Below, one piece after another: positions 10,376 through 20,048 of a stretch of DNA of 41,982 nt. How positions within the stretch are numbered: position 1 is the first letter of the stretch; every line of letters begins with the position of its first letter. The DNA lies in assembly GCA_045660385.1 (NCBI GenBank), contig JAZRDT010000018.1, positions 1 to 41,982 on the forward strand, written 5' to 3'. The position numbers were made by a program, and so were the translations under genes. The DNA is from UBA1189 sp045660385 (lineage in GTDB: Bacteria > Bacteroidota > Bacteroidia > Bacteroidales > Bacteroidaceae). The notes under the pieces are model-generated. The model had not been told where the DNA came from and did no database searches. It saw nothing but the letters and a program-made list of their open reading frames with translations.

Positions 10376-11701
10376 TTACTCTACCTTTTTTCCGTTTACC
10401 TTCACATTCTTCAAGGTAAAGTCCTCTACATAGTCCTTGTATATCTCGGGGTTACCAGAGGCAGTGACATTGATATCTTCGAAGGTGAAGCCCTTGAGGT
10501 TATACTGTTTGATATCGCTCAGCACATCAAATACCACTTGGCAGTCGAGTTTGATGTCGCGTAATGTCACGTTCGAAGATCTGGAGTAGGGTATATCCTC
10601 GCGGCCCTTGAGGTCGAAGAATTGGGTCCAGGGCTTCACAAAGAGCATGCTCTTCACATTGCCTCTGATGCCCTCCACGGTGATGTACTCGTAGTTCTGC
10701 TCCGTATCGGGGCGCATCTTGAGCCAAAGCATGCGGGTGGCATCCTTTACATCGCAATTGCGCAATACGATATTGTGGTTGTGAAGCGACTCGCTGCCAC
10801 AGGTGAGCATACTATGGCAGTAGCCATAGGTGCAGTCTTCGATAAGGACATTGCGGTTGGCGCCGTTGTTCACCTTGTCTAAATGTGCCCAGGGACCCTT
10901 ACCGCCCTTCAGTGCAATGGCATCGTCATTAACCGAGAAATAGCATCCCTTGACATGCACATCGGTGCACACGTCGATATCGATGGCATCGCTGCTGGGT
11001 GCCTTAACGGGAGCCGCGGGTGCAAAGATGTGGAGATTAAGCAATTTCACACGGTTGCACTGGTACAGATGGGTGGTCCAGAAGGGCGAATTGATGAGGC
11101 GAACACCCTCGATATGCACATCGTCGCTACCTTGAACAAACACTAAGCGAGGACGCATCTCCTCCAGGTTGGTACACTGACGATTATATTCACGACGAAT
11201 CCAGAACTGCTTCCAATAACGCAGGCCATTACCATTGATGGTACCAGAGCCGGTGAGGTGGAAGCCATCGCAATCAATGGCATTGACAAGAGCAGCGAAG
11301 TACTTGAGGTTCTGACCCTCCATACGGGTATCCATCACCTTGAAGTCGCCAATAAAATCGCTACCCTTCAGTACGGCACCGGCATTGAGATGAAGGTGGG
11401 TGCCCGGCTTGAAAAAGAGCGATCCACTAAGGAAAGTGCCCTCGGGAATGACAATGGTGCCACCACCATTCCCGGCAGCCTTATCGATGACCGCCTGTAT
11501 CTGCTCGGTCTGCAACAACGTACTGTCGCGCAACACCCCGTGCTCGGTTATATCGTAGAGCACAGATGACTTTATATTTTCTGTACGTTTGAACCATCCT
11601 GACATAGCCGTACCATCGGGCCATTCGTCCTTAGCGCTGACAGGAAACACACAAACCAACATCGTTACTAAAAGAGACCATTTAATAAAAGATTTACACA
11701 T
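10376..11701 (-). CDS. GH28 family secreted polygalacturonase-like glycosidase
   Basis: A 441-residue protein with a signal peptide (MCKSFIKWSLLVTMLVCVFPVSA) and a right-handed beta-helix. GH28 landmarks are APSSDAIDID (D238), VNDDAIALKGG (D259, D260) and the CHSMLTCGSE segment at 295-304, which replaces the canonical G-H-G; a WLKMRPD segment takes the place of RIK. This variant pattern is seen in Bacteroidales GH28 enzymes acting on pectin side regions such as rhamnogalacturonan. The likely reaction is inverting hydrolysis of galacturonic-acid linkages in the periplasm or outside; the substrate is inferred. It lies upstream of and co-directional with the AraC-type gene (94 bp gap), and is divergent from the CotH gene. 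Confidence 0.85.
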   Translation of the reverse strand: MCKSFIKWSLLVTMLVCVFPVSAKDEWPDGTAMSGWFKRTENIKSSVLYDITEHGVLRDSTLLQTEQIQAVIDKAAGNGGGTIVIPEGTFLSGSLFFKPGTHLHLNAGAVLKGSDFIGDFKVMDTRMEGQNLKYFAALVNAIDCDGFHLTGSGTINGNGLRYWKQFWIRREYNRQCTNLEEMRPRLVFVQGSDDVHIEGVRLINSPFWTTHLYQCNRVKLLNLHIFAPAAPVKAPSSDAIDIDVCTDVHVKGCYFSVNDDAIALKGGKGPWAHLDKVNNGANRNVLIEDCTYGYCHSMLTCGSESLHNHNIVLRNCDVKDATRMLWLKMRPDTEQNYEYITVEGIRGNVKSMLFVKPWTQFFDLKGREDIPYSRSSNVTLRDIKLDCQVVFDVLSDIKQYNLKGFTFEDINVTASGNPEIYKDYVEDFTLKNVKVNGKKVE

Positions 11702-11786
11702 AACCCTTGAATTTTATTGAAATAATGGCGAAGATAGAAAAAAATAATGAAATACACCTCCTTATCCTTTTTTTTCTTTAAAAATC

Positions 11787-11817
11787 TTGAAAGTATCGCA
11801 ATTAGATTGTAATTTTG
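11787..11817 (+). promoter_or_regulatory. Promoter of the CotH-domain gene
   Basis: TTG at 11787-11789, 20 bp, then TAATTTTG at 11810-11817 match the Bacteroidetes consensus. The ATG is 22 bp downstream. Confidence 0.8.
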
Positions 11818-11838
11818 TAGTACCTTAAGCAAACTACG

Positions 11839-14800
11839 ATGAAAACCCTCAGACTCCTGATTAGCGTACTGGCTGCGCTACCATTCACATTACAAGCACA
11901 AAGTTGGATTGATATTACGGAAGCCTACGTAGAAAACCCCTATTTTGACAACAACACAACCAAAGGGTGGACCTACACGAGTGATGCCAGCAGCCAATCA
12001 ACAGGCTACGGAGGCATGGAGTTCTGGAATGGCACATTCAACATCTACCAAACCATCAATGTCCCCAATGGCAAGTACCGCCTGTCGGTGCAGGCCTACT
12101 ATCGCACCACGGACAATGGATACGCATACAACAGCTACACCAACGGCACAGAGGAGCTCACGGCCCTACTCTATGCCAACGACAACCAAAAGCCCATCGC
12201 AAGTATCTATTCGGAATATCTGACAGAGGATATCGGCAGCTGCTGGGGCACACGCGCTAACGGATGGAACTACTACTATTTCCCCAATGGCATGGTGAGC
12301 GGTGCCTACTGCTTCGAACAGGGCATGTATAAGAACAGCGTTGAGACCACTGTCACCGATGGCACGCTGACCATTGGCATCGTCAACGAAACCTACATGA
12401 ACAGCAACTGGTGCATGATAGACAACTTCAAATTGGAATACTATGGTCAGAAGGTACTTGTTAAAGATATCCGACTCTCTGAGACTGCCCTATCGCTTAT
12501 AGAGGGCGAGCAGCGACAACTGAAGGCTACCATCGTACCCGAAAATGCAACATACCAGAAACTGACATGGATGTCAGAGGACGAAGAGGTGGCTACAGTG
12601 GATCCAAACGGCAAGGTGACAGCTAACGGAGCCGGAACCACACTCATCTACGCGATGGCTACAGATGGTAGCGACATCGCCGCCGAGTGTGAGGTAACGG
12701 TAAAGAGTGCCACGCCTACCGCCGAGTCGCTCATCATCAATGAGATCCAATCATCTAACATCGACATGTTTGTAGATCCCTCGTTCAACTATGGCGCATG
12801 GGTAGAACTATACAACCCCACCGATGCGCCCGTGAGCCTCAGAGGACTCTACATAAGCGATGATGCCACCAATCTGACCAAGCACCAGCTGAAACATGCG
12901 GCAGCATTGCCAGCTAAGGGGTATTGTGTGATATGGTTCGACCACTATCACCATAAATATGCCCCCACACAGGTCAACTTCAAACTCGACTTCGACGGCG
13001 GCACTCTTTATATCAGCAACAGACAAGGAGAGGTCATAGCTACGCAAGACTTCCCCATGGCCATACCTCGCACCTCGTATGCCCGCACCACCGACGGCAC
13101 CGGCGAATGGGAATACACTGCTGAGCCTACACCCGGAAAAAGCAACCTGTCGAGCAGTTTCAGCGCCGAACGATTGGAGGCTCCGGTAGTTGACACCGAC
13201 GGCAAACTGTTTACCACACCTTTCACGGCAAAGGTATCCATCCCCACCGGGGCCACCTTACGCTATACCACCGACGGAACCACTCCCACACTGACCAATG
13301 GCGCAACGAGCAACAATGGGCGATTCTCAGTAAACAACACTACCACATACCGTTTCCGACTCTTCCAGGAAGGCAAACTCCCCAGCCAGGTGGTGACACG
13401 CTCGTACATCTACATGGACAGGGAATATACGTTGCCCATCATCTCCGTAGTGACCGACCCCATCAATCTCTACGACGACAGCCTCGGTGTATATGTAAAG
13501 GGTGTGAACGGACGCACGGGTAACGGACAAAGCACTCCTTGCAACTGGAACATGGATTGGGACCGTCCCGTCAACTTCGAATACATCACTCCCGAAGGCG
13601 GCATGGTGGTAAACCAAGAGGTGGACTTTGCCATGTGTGGCGGATGGAGCCGTGCTTGGACACCCCACTCTTTCAAACTCAAGGCCGGCAAGATTTACGA
13701 GGGTCTCAACTCCATCGACTATCCCTTCTTTGCCAATAAACCCTATCTCAAGCACAAGACCTTGCAGATACGCAATGGCGGTAACGACACGGGATGCCGC
13801 ATCAAGGATGCCGCATTACAAGAAATTGTGCACCGCTCAGGACTCGACGTCGACGGACAATCGACACAACCCGTCGTTCACTTCATCAATGGCGAATACA
13901 AGGGTATGCTCAACATGCGCGAGCCCAACAACAAGCACTTTGCTTATGCCAACTACGGTATCGACAGCGAGGAGATGGACCAATTTGAGATGAGTCCCGA
14001 CTCAGGCTACGTGCAGATGGAGGGTACACGCGAGGCCTTCCTCGAGTGGTATGACCTCTCGGCCGACGCTGCCAACGAAGAAACCTATGAGGCCATACGC
14101 AACCTTGTAGACATTGACGAGTACATCAACTACATGGCCGTAGAGTTCTACCTCGGCGGCACCGACTGGCCCCAGAACAACATCAAGGGTTTCCGCCCGC
14201 GCATCGAGAACGGACGCTTCCGTTTCGTGATGTTCGACCTCGACGGTACATTTGCTACGACCAACACGTTCAACACATTTGAGGGCAAGCAAAACTACAC
14301 CTTCGACTATATCTACGACATGGATGGTCGCTTCACCGAAGAGATTGAGATGGTGACCATCTTCCTCAACATGCTCTCCAACGACTCATTCCGCAAGCAG
14401 TTTATCGACACCTACTGTCTTGTTGCAGGCAGCGTGTTTGAGCCTACACGATGCAATGCCATCATTGACGAGATGGCCGAGCGTTCTGCAGCCATGCTCG
14501 CCTACGAAGGTCAGTCGCCCTACGGCACAGCCAACACACTGAAGAATTCGCTCGCCAATCGCCAAAGCGCCATGATCAATACGCTCGTGGATTACTGGCG
14601 CATGGGACTCAACGCTAGCATGAAGCAAGCCGTAAGCATCAACGCCAATATCCCCGATGCCCCGCTACGCTTGAACGACATGATGATTCCCACCAGCCAA
14701 TTTAGCGGAACACTCTTCGGCCCCATCACCGTGCGTGCCGAGGAGGTTGCAGGCTACCGCTTTGCCGGATGGAGTTCGAAGAGCACCACCGTGCAGCAGA

Positions 14801-16173
14801 CACTGATTGACAGAGGCAGCACATGGAAATACTATGACCAAGGCTCACTGGACGGAAAGAATTGGACCGCGGTAACCTACTCTGCCAACTCATGGAATAG
14901 CGGCAGTGCTCCACTCGGCTACTACACCAGCGACAACAACAATAGCCGTGGCTACAATACAATCATCGACTACGGCACCGATGTCAACAACAAACGCCCC
15001 ACCTATTACTTCCGTCACAACTTCACCCTCCCTGCAGCTCCCGCGGCCGACGATGTATTTACATTCAACTACACCGTAGACGATGGCATGGTAGTATATG
15101 TCAATGGCACCGAGGCTGCACGCTACTTAATGCCCAACGGCACCATCAGCTACGATAGCTATGCATCAACATACGCAAACGACAACCCCGACAAGGGCAC
15201 TATCACACTCCCCGCATCGCTATTCAAGAAGGGTAACAATGTCATTGCCATTGAAGTGCACAACAATAACAACACATCATCGGACATCTACCTTGATGCA
15301 GAGTTGCAGCGTAGCACAAAGAGCACATCGGGAAGCATCATCAGTACCGACAATGAATACCCGATATCTGGTGATGCAGAGCTCACTGCAGTTTATGAGC
15401 CCTTGACCGGAGATGAAGCAATCACAGAGGGAAATCGTCCCGTCCGCATCAACGAGATCAGTGCAGACAACAGCATCTACGTCAACGAATATTACAAGAA
15501 GAACGATTGGGTGGAACTCTACAACACGACCAGCGAACCGATTGACGTTGCTGGTATGTACTTGAGCGACAACATTGAGAAACCCACAAAATATCAGATC
15601 GAGGGCGACTACAATGCAAACACGCTCATCGAGCCGTACGGGCATCTGATCATCTGGGCCGACAAGCTCATGACCTTTACCCAACTGCACGCTCCGTTCA
15701 AATTGGCCGATGAGGGCGGCTACGTGGTACTCACAGCAGCCGACGAGTCATGGAGGGATGTCCTATACTATGAGCCGCACCTTAGCACCGAGTCAGTAGG
15801 CCTCTACCCCGATGGAAGCCACGATGTGTATGTAATGACCAATGCCACTATCGGCAAGCCAAACACCATCAACAGCTATGCGGCATGGCTGGAACAGCCC
15901 GAGATTCCTGGAAACGGAGAAGGAATCGAATCGTCCACCGCTGAGACGATGGTGCTGACGGTATCTGAGCAAATGTTGCACATCCATAGCCACGCTGGCA
16001 CAACAGCTACCGCTACGCTTTACACAGCTACAGGCCAGCAATGCATGAAGGCCGTGGCAGCACTCACTAACGGACACGCCACCATCAGCCTTGCATCTTT
16101 GGCAAAGGGCACCTATATCGTAGCGGTGACCGATGCTGAGGGCAACACAGCGACAATGAAAATTAAAATTTAA
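11839..16173 (+). CDS. Giant secreted CotH-kinase / lamin-tail-domain protein
   Basis: A 1444-residue protein with a signal peptide (about 1-20). Domains in order: a carbohydrate-binding-like jelly roll (about 22-205, ending MIDNFKLEYYG); a bacterial Ig-like BIG2 domain (about 207-290); a lamin-tail domain (about 295-430, IINEIQSSN... WVELYNPTD); a chitobiase-type C-terminal domain (about 445-525, LRYTTDGTTPT); a CotH core (about 530-900, with WTPHSFKLK and MFDLDGTF at 798-805); a second jelly-roll region (about 980-1160); a second lamin-tail domain (about 1195-1340, INEISADNSIYV... WVELYNTTSEP); and a T9SS type A-like tail (LYTATGQQC... KGTYIVAV). CotH proteins are atypical secreted kinases in Bacillus spore coats; activity here is unproven. 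Surface attachment or polymer binding is the likely setting. fhs follows after only 16 bp. Confidence 0.85.
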   Translation: MKTLRLLISVLAALPFTLQAQSWIDITEAYVENPYFDNNTTKGWTYTSDASSQSTGYGGMEFWNGTFNIYQTINVPNGKYRLSVQAYYRTTDNGYAYNSYTNGTEELTALLYANDNQKPIASIYSEYLTEDIGSCWGTRANGWNYYYFPNGMVSGAYCFEQGMYKNSVETTVTDGTLTIGIVNETYMNSNWCMIDNFKLEYYGQKVLVKDIRLSETALSLIEGEQRQLKATIVPENATYQKLTWMSEDEEVATVDPNGKVTANGAGTTLIYAMATDGSDIAAECEVTVKSATPTAESLIINEIQSSNIDMFVDPSFNYGAWVELYNPTDAPVSLRGLYISDDATNLTKHQLKHAAALPAKGYCVIWFDHYHHKYAPTQVNFKLDFDGGTLYISNRQGEVIATQDFPMAIPRTSYARTTDGTGEWEYTAEPTPGKSNLSSSFSAERLEAPVVDTDGKLFTTPFTAKVSIPTGATLRYTTDGTTPTLTNGATSNNGRFSVNNTTTYRFRLFQEGKLPSQVVTRSYIYMDREYTLPIISVVTDPINLYDDSLGVYVKGVNGRTGNGQSTPCNWNMDWDRPVNFEYITPEGGMVVNQEVDFAMCGGWSRAWTPHSFKLKAGKIYEGLNSIDYPFFANKPYLKHKTLQIRNGGNDTGCRIKDAALQEIVHRSGLDVDGQSTQPVVHFINGEYKGMLNMREPNNKHFAYANYGIDSEEMDQFEMSPDSGYVQMEGTREAFLEWYDLSADAANEETYEAIRNLVDIDEYINYMAVEFYLGGTDWPQNNIKGFRPRIENGRFRFVMFDLDGTFATTNTFNTFEGKQNYTFDYIYDMDGRFTEEIEMVTIFLNMLSNDSFRKQFIDTYCLVAGSVFEPTRCNAIIDEMAERSAAMLAYEGQSPYGTANTLKNSLANRQSAMINTLVDYWRMGLNASMKQAVSINANIPDAPLRLNDMMIPTSQFSGTLFGPITVRAEEVAGYRFAGWSSKSTTVQQTLIDRGSTWKYYDQGSLDGKNWTAVTYSANSWNSGSAPLGYYTSDNNNSRGYNTIIDYGTDVNNKRPTYYFRHNFTLPAAPAADDVFTFNYTVDDGMVVYVNGTEAARYLMPNGTISYDSYASTYANDNPDKGTITLPASLFKKGNNVIAIEVHNNNNTSSDIYLDAELQRSTKSTSGSIISTDNEYPISGDAELTAVYEPLTGDEAITEGNRPVRINEISADNSIYVNEYYKKNDWVELYNTTSEPIDVAGMYLSDNIEKPTKYQIEGDYNANTLIEPYGHLIIWADKLMTFTQLHAPFKLADEGGYVVLTAADESWRDVLYYEPHLSTESVGLYPDGSHDVYVMTNATIGKPNTINSYAAWLEQPEIPGNGEGIESSTAETMVLTVSEQMLHIHSHAGTTATATLYTATGQQCMKAVAALTNGHATISLASLAKGTYIVAVTDAEGNTATMKIKI

Positions 16174-16189
16174 TATTATAACTTTCCGT

Positions 16190-17857
16190 ATGAAAACAGA
16201 CATTGAAATTGCTCGTAATACCCCGTTGGTAAACATTGAGCAGATTGCGCAACAAGCCGGCATCCCTGCCGAGAGTGTGAACCCCTATGGCCGCTACATG
16301 GCTAAGATTGATGAACACCTCATCGACGATGCCAAGGTGAAAGAGAGTAACCTCATCCTTGTTACCGCCATCACCCCCACAAAGGCTGGTATCGGTAAGA
16401 CTACCGTATCAATAGGTCTTGCACTTGGCCTCAACAAGATTGGCAAGAAGACAATGGTAGCACTGCGTGAGCCCTCTCTCGGTCCCTGCTTCGGCATGAA
16501 GGGTGGCGCTGCCGGTGGTGGCTACACACAGGTGTTGCCCATGGACAAGATTAACCTCCACTTTACTGGTGACTTCCATGCCATCACATCGGCCAATAAC
16601 ATGATTGCTGCATTGCTCGACAACTACATGTACCAAAACCGCGACAAGGGTATCGGCCTCAAGGAGGTGCTGTGGCGCCGCGTACTCGACGTGAACGACC
16701 GCACATTGCGCTACATCGTTACCGGACTTGGCCCCAAGACCAACGGTTTTGCTCAGGAGGCAGGCTTCGACATCACTCCTGCTTCGGAGATTATGGCTAT
16801 CCTGTGCCTGGCTACCGATGAAAACGACTTGCGCCGCCGCATCGAGAACATCCTCCTCGGCTTCACCTACGAGGGAAAACCTTTCACCGTAAAAGACCTT
16901 GGCGTAGCAGGTGCCATCACCGTATTGCTCAAGGATGCTATCTCACCCAACCTCGTACAGACCACAGAGAACACTCCCGCCATCGTACATGGAGGCCCCT
17001 TCGCCAATATCGCTCACGGATGCAACTCAGTGCTCGCCACCAAGTTGGCCATGACCTATGCCGACTATGTGATTACCGAAGCTGGTTTCGGCGCCGATCT
17101 CGGTGCAGAGAAGTTCTACGATATCAAGTGCCGCAAAGCAGGCCTTAACCCCAAGCTTACTGTCCTCGTAGCCACCTCACGTGCCCTAAAGATGCATGGC
17201 GGTGTAGCACAGGATCAAGTATCAGAGCCCAACCTCGAAGCATTAAAGGCCGGCATGAGCAACCTTGACAAGCACCTGCGCAACTTGCAGTCGTTTGGTC
17301 AGACCGTAGTAGTTGCCTTCAACCGCTACAATGGCGACTCTGAAGAGGAGATCAACTACGTACGCCAACACTGCGCCGAGCTCGGTGTAGGTTGCGAAGT
17401 GAACGATGCTTATGCCCTCGGAGGTGAAGGTGCAGCCAAACTTGCACAACTCGTGGTAGACACCATCAACGAGAACCCCTCAAGCAATCTGCAGTTTGCC
17501 TACGACGATACCGACAGCGTAGAGGACAAGATTGCTAAGGTAGCCAAGAACCTTTATGGCGCTGCATCAGTAACACTCAGTGCTGCTGCCAAGAAGAAAC
17601 TTGCAATGGTGGCAGAACTTGGCTATACCCACTTCCCCATCTGTATCGCCAAGACACAATACTCATTCTCTACTGATGCAAAGAAATATGGTGCTCCCGA
17701 GGGCTTCGGCTTCAACGTACAGGATATCGTCATCAATGCCGGTGCAGAAATGCTCGTAGTGGTAAGCGGTGACATCATGCGCATGCCCGGCCTCCCCAAA
17801 GAGCCCGCAGCGCTCCATATCGACATCGTAAACGGACAGATTGAGGGTCTTGACTAA
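16190..17857 (+). CDS. fhs: Formate-tetrahydrofolate ligase
   Basis: A 555-residue cytoplasmic enzyme that makes 10-formyl-tetrahydrofolate from formate, THF and ATP. The N-terminal P-loop TPTKAGIGKTTVSIGLALGL (about residues 62-81) is followed by REPSLGPCFGMKGGAAGGGY and HFTGDFHAI, all diagnostic of the family; length is standard. The start is 16 bp after the stop of the CotH gene, and no separate promoter was seen, so the two may be co-transcribed despite unrelated functions. A strong terminator follows. Confidence 0.97.
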   Translation: MKTDIEIARNTPLVNIEQIAQQAGIPAESVNPYGRYMAKIDEHLIDDAKVKESNLILVTAITPTKAGIGKTTVSIGLALGLNKIGKKTMVALREPSLGPCFGMKGGAAGGGYTQVLPMDKINLHFTGDFHAITSANNMIAALLDNYMYQNRDKGIGLKEVLWRRVLDVNDRTLRYIVTGLGPKTNGFAQEAGFDITPASEIMAILCLATDENDLRRRIENILLGFTYEGKPFTVKDLGVAGAITVLLKDAISPNLVQTTENTPAIVHGGPFANIAHGCNSVLATKLAMTYADYVITEAGFGADLGAEKFYDIKCRKAGLNPKLTVLVATSRALKMHGGVAQDQVSEPNLEALKAGMSNLDKHLRNLQSFGQTVVVAFNRYNGDSEEEINYVRQHCAELGVGCEVNDAYALGGEGAAKLAQLVVDTINENPSSNLQFAYDDTDSVEDKIAKVAKNLYGAASVTLSAAAKKKLAMVAELGYTHFPICIAKTQYSFSTDAKKYGAPEGFGFNVQDIVINAGAEMLVVVSGDIMRMPGLPKEPAALHIDIVNGQIEGLD

Positions 17858-17894
17858 CTATTCTTAAAGGATAAAAGGTAAAGACATCTATAGT

Positions 17895-17927
17895 AAAGGG
17901 CGGCAAATGTGCCGCCCTTTTTCTTTT
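17895..17927 (+). terminator. Terminator of fhs
   Basis: An 11-bp perfect stem (aaagggcggca at 17895-17905 with tgccgcccttt at 17910-17920), a 4-nt loop, then ttctttt. Confidence 0.9.
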
Positions 17928-17974
17928 CAAGGAGTATTATAAGATGAAAACATATCCTTAATCGGTTCCTTTTC

Positions 17975-18005
17975 TTGCTTAAAAGGCTGCAAAACATTAC
18001 CTTTG
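17975..18005 (+). promoter_or_regulatory. Promoter of the FecCD permease gene
   Basis: TTG at 17975-17977, 20 bp, then TACCTTTG at 17998-18005 match the Bacteroidetes consensus. The leader to the ATG is about 50 nt. I saw no cobalamin riboswitch-like structure in it. Confidence 0.8.
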
Positions 18006-18059
18006 CCGAACCTTATCATTGTACCTAGTCACAGACATTAGAAGGAAGCGACACACAGC

Positions 18060-19100
18060 ATGAAACAAAAAACACAACACTTCATAAAGCACAACATCCC
18101 GTTCTTGCTCATTGGCTGCATTGTCATACTTTTGGTAGCCAACCTACTTTATGGTTCTGTACATATTCCTGCCGATGAAGTGTTCAATATTCTTCTCGGC
18201 GGTAAGGCCGAAAAGGTGGTTTGGGAGTACATTATTCTTGACTCGCGTCTACCACAGACACTTACAGCCCTATTGTCCGGAGCTGCACTGGCTGCTGCAG
18301 GTCTCATGCTGCAGACTGCCTTCAACAATCCGTTGGCTGGCCCAGATATCCTCGGCATCAATTCCGGTGCCGGATTGGGTGCTGCCATCGTTCTACTCAT
18401 GTTTGGCGGACTTATGCCTACGGGAAACCTTTTCTTCAGTGGCTCTTTAGCAATTGTAGCAGCTGCCTTTGTAGGTGCACTACTGGTGACGATGGTCATC
18501 CTCGCGTTCTCGACACGATTGCGCAGTCACACCATGCTGCTCATCATAGGTATGATGATCGGTTATATTGTGTCATCCATCGTTTCGCTGCTGAACTTCT
18601 TCTCTACAGCCGAAGGAGTGCAATCCTACATGATGTGGGGCATGGGAAACTTTGGCGGCGTATCTCGCCAAAGCCTACCTTTATTTGCAACGCTTATTGT
18701 CGTAGGGTTGGTTATTGCCATCGGACTTGTGAAACCGCTGAATGCGTTGCTCCTGGGCGAACGCTATGCTGAGAATTTAGGAGTAAACATACGTCGCACG
18801 CGTCTATTATTGCTCCTCGCCACTGGAGTTCTCGTTGCCGTTACTACCGCTTATTGTGGCCCCGTCAATTTTATCGGTTTAGCCGTACCTCACATGGCCC
18901 GTTTGATGCTCGGGACCGGAGACCATCGGAGGCTGATGCCCACCACGCTACTTTGCGGAAGTGTCATCGCCCTCTTATGCAACATCATCTGCACGCTGCC
19001 CGGCGATAAGGGTCTGCTCCCACTCAACGCCATCACCCCAATCATTGGGGCACCTATAATAATCTATGTCATTATAAGCAAGAGAAAGACTCTTGCCTGA
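18060..19100 (+). CDS. FecCD/BtuC-family ABC transporter permease
   Basis: A 346-residue polytopic inner-membrane protein with about ten hydrophobic helices. Family signatures are RLPQTLTALLSGAALAAAGL and LQTAFNNPLAGPDILGINSG near residues 63-105, and GPVNFIGLAVPHMARLMLG near 265-285. Such permeases carry iron-siderophores, heme or cobalamin together with an ATPase and a binding protein. Neither partner is encoded next to it: the upstream gene is fhs and the downstream gene is a convergent transporter. It has its own promoter, so the partners must be elsewhere. The substrate cannot be read from the sequence. Confidence 0.93.
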   Translation: MKQKTQHFIKHNIPFLLIGCIVILLVANLLYGSVHIPADEVFNILLGGKAEKVVWEYIILDSRLPQTLTALLSGAALAAAGLMLQTAFNNPLAGPDILGINSGAGLGAAIVLLMFGGLMPTGNLFFSGSLAIVAAAFVGALLVTMVILAFSTRLRSHTMLLIIGMMIGYIVSSIVSLLNFFSTAEGVQSYMMWGMGNFGGVSRQSLPLFATLIVVGLVIAIGLVKPLNALLLGERYAENLGVNIRRTRLLLLLATGVLVAVTTAYCGPVNFIGLAVPHMARLMLGTGDHRRLMPTTLLCGSVIALLCNIICTLPGDKGLLPLNAITPIIGAPIIIYVIISKRKTLA

Positions 19101-19104
19101 ATCA

Positions 19105-20016
19105 TCAAACGGCTCGTACCTGCTTCTTGGCCTTATCCTTTACGCAATACTCATTGAATACGATACCGGCAACAATCAGCACCAATCCGACATAGGTTGT
19201 TGGTACGATGGGTTCGCCCAAGATAGCCGACACAAAGAACAGAGACAAAAAGGGAGAAAGATAGCACAATTGATTGACAAGTGCCGGATTGGTGGTCTTT
19301 CGGATGGCTAAGCCAAAACAAACAAAGGGGATACCCATTTCGAATGCGCCAACATACATGCCTGACAATACTCCGGGGAGAGTGTTGAGATTTGCGCCAA
19401 CAAACAAGGCTCCTAGAAGCAGATAGGCGCTACCGAAAAGGAAGCTCATAAAGCAAGCGACCGTAGCATCGGCCTTCTCTTTATTGCGGTTGTTGACCAT
19501 CCAATAGCTTGCCCACAAGAAAGCGCTCATAACGCCCAATGCAAGGCCTCCCAACGGGATTCCCGTTCCGCTGATCTGCTTACCTCCGGCCGAGATTATA
19601 ACCAGTCCGAACAACGACACCAACATTCCTATATATTTCTTTGCCGGGATGGGCTGCTTGGTAAACACGGCAAGCAACACCACGAGCAACACGGGCCAGA
19701 TGTAGTTGACCGGTTGGGCCACTTGCGCAGGCAACAGGTCGTAGGACTTGAACAACACGAGGTAGTAAGCTACAGGGTTGAGCAGTCCGAGTAAAGCGAA
19801 GTAACCCCACATCTTTTTAGATAGGATTCGTACCTCATTCCATTTACGTTGTACGGTAAGCACTACTGCAAAAACCAATAGTGAAGTCAGACTCGCCACA
19901 ATCAGCATCTCAAAGTGACTAAGATATTCAAGTGTCTTCTTAAATGCGGTGGCTACAGTTGACCAACTGAGCACAGCAGCCATAGCAAGGGCGATGGCTT
20001 TGTTGTTTTCTTTCAT
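19105..20016 (-). CDS. EamA/DMT-family transporter
   Basis: A 303-residue membrane protein with ten predicted helices in two EamA repeats. Motifs include ALAMAAVLSWSTVATAFKKT at the N-terminus and QVAQPVNYIWPVLLVVLLAV mid-repeat, with a basic C-terminal tail (KDKAKKQVRAV). Members export amino acids, metabolites or drugs; the substrate is not predictable here. Its stop lies 4 bp from the stop of the convergent FecCD gene, with no obvious terminator between them. It is 32 bp downstream of the 1344-residue secreted protein gene on the same strand and may share its transcript. Confidence 0.9.
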   Translation of the reverse strand: MKENNKAIALAMAAVLSWSTVATAFKKTLEYLSHFEMLIVASLTSLLVFAVVLTVQRKWNEVRILSKKMWGYFALLGLLNPVAYYLVLFKSYDLLPAQVAQPVNYIWPVLLVVLLAVFTKQPIPAKKYIGMLVSLFGLVIISAGGKQISGTGIPLGGLALGVMSAFLWASYWMVNNRNKEKADATVACFMSFLFGSAYLLLGALFVGANLNTLPGVLSGMYVGAFEMGIPFVCFGLAIRKTTNPALVNQLCYLSPFLSLFFVSAILGEPIVPTTYVGLVLIVAGIVFNEYCVKDKAKKQVRAV

Positions 20017-20048
20017 ATATACTTTTGTAATATTTATGTTTCTTCCTT

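Noticed and set aside
18005..18059. Cobalamin riboswitch before the FecCD gene
   Set aside because: The leader is only about 50 nt, too short for the known fold, with no matching conserved box.
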